Of a stretch of DNA of 64,000 nucleotides, positions 62,032-64,000 are shown one piece after another. The DNA lies in contig VFFE01007188.1 of the NCBI GenBank assembly GCA_008921705.1, forward strand, positions 1,336,691 through 1,400,690, in the 5' to 3' direction. Position 1 is the stretch's first letter. The number at the start of each line of letters is the position of its first letter. The translations under genes were made by a program, and so were the position numbers. Origin of the DNA: Burhinus oedicnemus (lineage: Eukaryota > Chordata > Aves > Charadriiformes > Burhinidae). The notes beneath the pieces were generated by a model. It was not told the origin of the DNA. It did not search any database and saw only the letters and a program-made list of their open reading frames with translations.

Positions 62032-62037
62032 TTTATT
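62032..62037 (-). promoter_or_regulatory. LTR poly(A) signal AATAAA
   Basis: The minus strand reads AATAAA 14 bases downstream of the TATA-like CATAAAAG, as expected for an LTR with a short R region. Confidence 0.6.
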
Positions 62038-62235
62038 ACGATAATACAGCTCTTTTATGTGTTTCATTATAATTATGCGTACTTATCAAGACTTAATTGG
62101 CTGAGCTCTAAAGATTACATTTACAGGGTCCTCCTACTTGCGGTTTCAAGCCAAGGGTTCTTCCTTGTCTCCACAGTCCATACTTTCTCAAAGTTGTTTT
62201 CCACCAAATTCCCAGGCCAGCATGACCTTCATAAA

Positions 62236-62358
62236 TTCCTTGTCAGCACCTGGCTTACTGTAGTCAGGCCTTTACGCTAACAAGGAGATTGCTTATATTT
62301 TCCTTATCAGCACCTGGCTCACTGTAGTCAGGCCCTTACGCTAACAAGGAGATTGCTT
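62236..62358 (-). repeat. 64-bp tandem duplication in LTR U3
   Basis: Two copies at a 64-base period (62236-62299 and 62300-62358) agree at 56 of 59 compared bases; all three differences are transitions. Shared core: CAGCACCTGGCT on the plus strand, then CTGTAGTCAGGC and TTACGCTAACAAGGAGATTG. Confidence 0.92.
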
Positions 62359-62413
62359 GTACAAGTGTTCTGTGGATCCGTGACCATTTTCATAAAGCCA
62401 CTCTGCAACAACA

Positions 62414-64000
62414 AAAAACCTCTAATATAGGAAAAAACAATATTTTGAAAGGTAAGTTGGGAGGAAATTTACTGTAAAAAGAGTTGAACAACCACTGTTG
62501 ATAATAAAGGGCAAATAAATGTAAGTACAATGGCTACTAATGGAAAAAGAACACCCCAAATGGAAATAAATCCTTACACACTGATCCTGTTGTTATGAAT
62601 TTCTGATGTTTATTTGGGTCACATCTTTAATACATGAGTTTTGTCCTGCATCAACTTGCTAATATGCAAGTAGTTTCCTCACAGGTTTCTTCATATAAAG
62701 CATTATACTCGAACTCCTCTAAAAAAAAAAAAAAACAACCAAAAAATCACCCAGCGTACTTTGAAATTGGTTCTTTAACACTATGTCCCATGTAATGGTC
62801 ATCTGGAAGTATGTCATGTAATTTGCATTTATTACAACTTAATTTTAAAATGGTGTCCTATTAGACAGGTTTATGATTCTTGGATTAGAACGGGTTCTGA
62901 AGGATAATCTTACCTTCAATTAATTTCCTGAAGATAAACAGCTGTCTAAATTTCTGCTTCATGTGTGGTAAAATAGTTAATTTCACTTCTAAGTTATTCT
63001 TTTTACTCTATAGGTACAGTATTTGTATGCAGCAGATATCTACAATAATATTTTGAAATTAATGTGATAATTCATTTTAACTTTAATCTATTGTTTCAAG
63101 CTCTCTGAAAACTAGTAGGTAGTGTTGTGTCATGTTATATTTTGAAGACATTTTTCCACCTACAACAGATATACACTTATTTTTATTTTCATATGCTTTA
63201 TTACACTCTTTTAACTGATGGTTGAAATGTTGAATAAAGATACGTTTATAAGGATTGTCCTTGGGCTAGACTTTTACAGCTATCAAGAATGGCAAACCTA
63301 AGGATAGAAGAACATGTCTGTATTAACATGCTAAACAAAGCCAGAAAACATTTATCGGGAATGGAATTAAAACATATGTATTGTTAAATTGTTAAATTAC
63401 AGTTTTATCCTGAGCCAGCTAACATGTTTCCACAAAATTTCTGGGTGTGTTTAGGAGGCAGAAATCAATCCATAATTTATTATAAGGATGTTCAGAGGTT
63501 GCTGAGTTTTATTCTGCAATAACCCAGAACAGTTCATAAATTGTCCATCTTGTGGCTCCAAAGATATCAAAAGCTACAGGCACAGGCCTTGTTTATCTTA
63601 TGTTTTAAAATTTGTGATTTCAAGTTATTTAAGATTTTTACAAAAGATCAGAAGCCTAAAAATCTCTGTCAAAGGAAGAGAAAAGGGAAGAAAATGCTGG
63701 CAAGAAATTTATTATGTGAAAATAGCCAAAAATCCTGTGCCGATCTGACTTTATGGAAAATCCTTTCTAGCAATAAAACTGATGATCTAGTGATCTCAGA
63801 CATGTGAGCAGCACCAGCCACTCTAGAGGTTTTTCAAAACTGTTACAATGACAAATGTGATCTGTCCAACATTGTTTTTCTTTCTGAGGCCAACCTTGCA
63901 TGCTTCAGCAGACAGTGAACAGCCCAGCATTCCCAGAAGTCTCTCTATGGACTAACAGAGAAAGAAAAAATCTTTTGGGCCCTTGAATGGTTTTTGTTTC
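62414..64000. other. AT-rich right-hand end
   Basis: No recognised gene or element. The 88-codon frame at 63541-63807 is lysine-rich, domain-free and of background composition. Confidence 0.4.

Larger units (their letters stand above)
61965..62410 (-). mobile_element. Solo LTR, ERVK-like, with duplicated U3 block
   Basis: A 446-bp LTR with TG...CA ends on the plus strand (TGACAAAATGCGACGGCG ... CTCTGCAACA). On the minus strand, U3 is followed by a TATA-like CATAAAAG (62052-62059) and an AATAAA poly(A) signal only about 15-20 bases on (62032-62037), the tight TATA/poly(A) spacing of short-R retroviral LTRs. U3 contains a 64-bp tandem duplication (62236-62358). The right end is ambiguous by 3 bases because of repeated CAA, and no clean target-site duplication is visible in the A-rich flank. 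The 102-codon plus-strand frame inside is incidental. Confidence 0.75.

Noticed and set aside
61972..62280. 102-codon open frame
   Set aside because: It lies antisense inside the ERVK-like solo LTR and includes part of the duplicated U3; incidental.

Overview
This window looks like intergenic or deep-intronic DNA from a bird. The diagnostic evidence is CR1 non-LTR retrotransposons (the dominant avian LINE). Most copies that reach the 3' end carry the CR1 terminal octamer signature (ATTCTATG/ATTCTGTG, usually doubled). The LTRs are of avian endogenous-retrovirus types. I see no convincing intact host protein-coding gene, no tRNA or rRNA, no CRISPR array and no bacterial-style operon. Every longer reading frame I could explain lies in a CR1 element or is a shadow of one. 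The non-repeat background is AT-rich.

Layout. Positions 1-2520 hold a head-to-head CR1 pair: ORF1-like sequence on the minus strand, then a 1.8-kb ORF2 reverse-transcriptase (RT) segment on the plus strand. A CR1 lies at 3349-4295 (-). Short CR1 3' tails lie at 6091-6381 (+), 12343-12927 (-) and 13849-14064 (+). A longer CR1 at 9838-11000 (+) belongs to the same young subfamily as the 3349-4295 copy, in opposite orientation. At 7110-7625 there is a decayed ERV-derived block. The interval 14.1-19.7 kb is AT-rich and largely featureless. A nested repeat cluster at 19.7-23.5 kb holds CR1 endonuclease-region remnants (plus strand, then minus strand), an LTR-like block and one exon-like segment resembling a PH domain of ARHGAP20-type RhoGAPs. 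At 25.68-27.30 kb is the best preserved CR1 RT. Smaller CR1 pieces lie at 30.77-31.07 (+), 36.32-36.81 (-) and 54.07-54.92 kb (+). Four solo LTRs are supported: three related 555-566 bp copies at 38330-38895 (-), 42453-43009 (+) and 60905-61459 (-), and an ERVK-like one at 61965-62410 (-) with a 64-bp tandem duplication in U3.

By hand count roughly 10-11 kb of the 64 kb is CR1, so the region is a retrotransposon graveyard. The elements do not form a pathway. Their value is as dated insertions, as possible recombination substrates (oppositely oriented CR1 copies) and as possible donors of promoter or enhancer sequence (LTRs). All CR1 ORFs are 5'-truncated and broken, and the three in-frame nonsense codons I could trace are all consistent with CGA to TGA decay. 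I did not find a convincing new biological system. The items most worth checking are the possible 5'-inverted CR1, the U3 duplication, the ARHGAP20-like exon and the unassigned repeat families.
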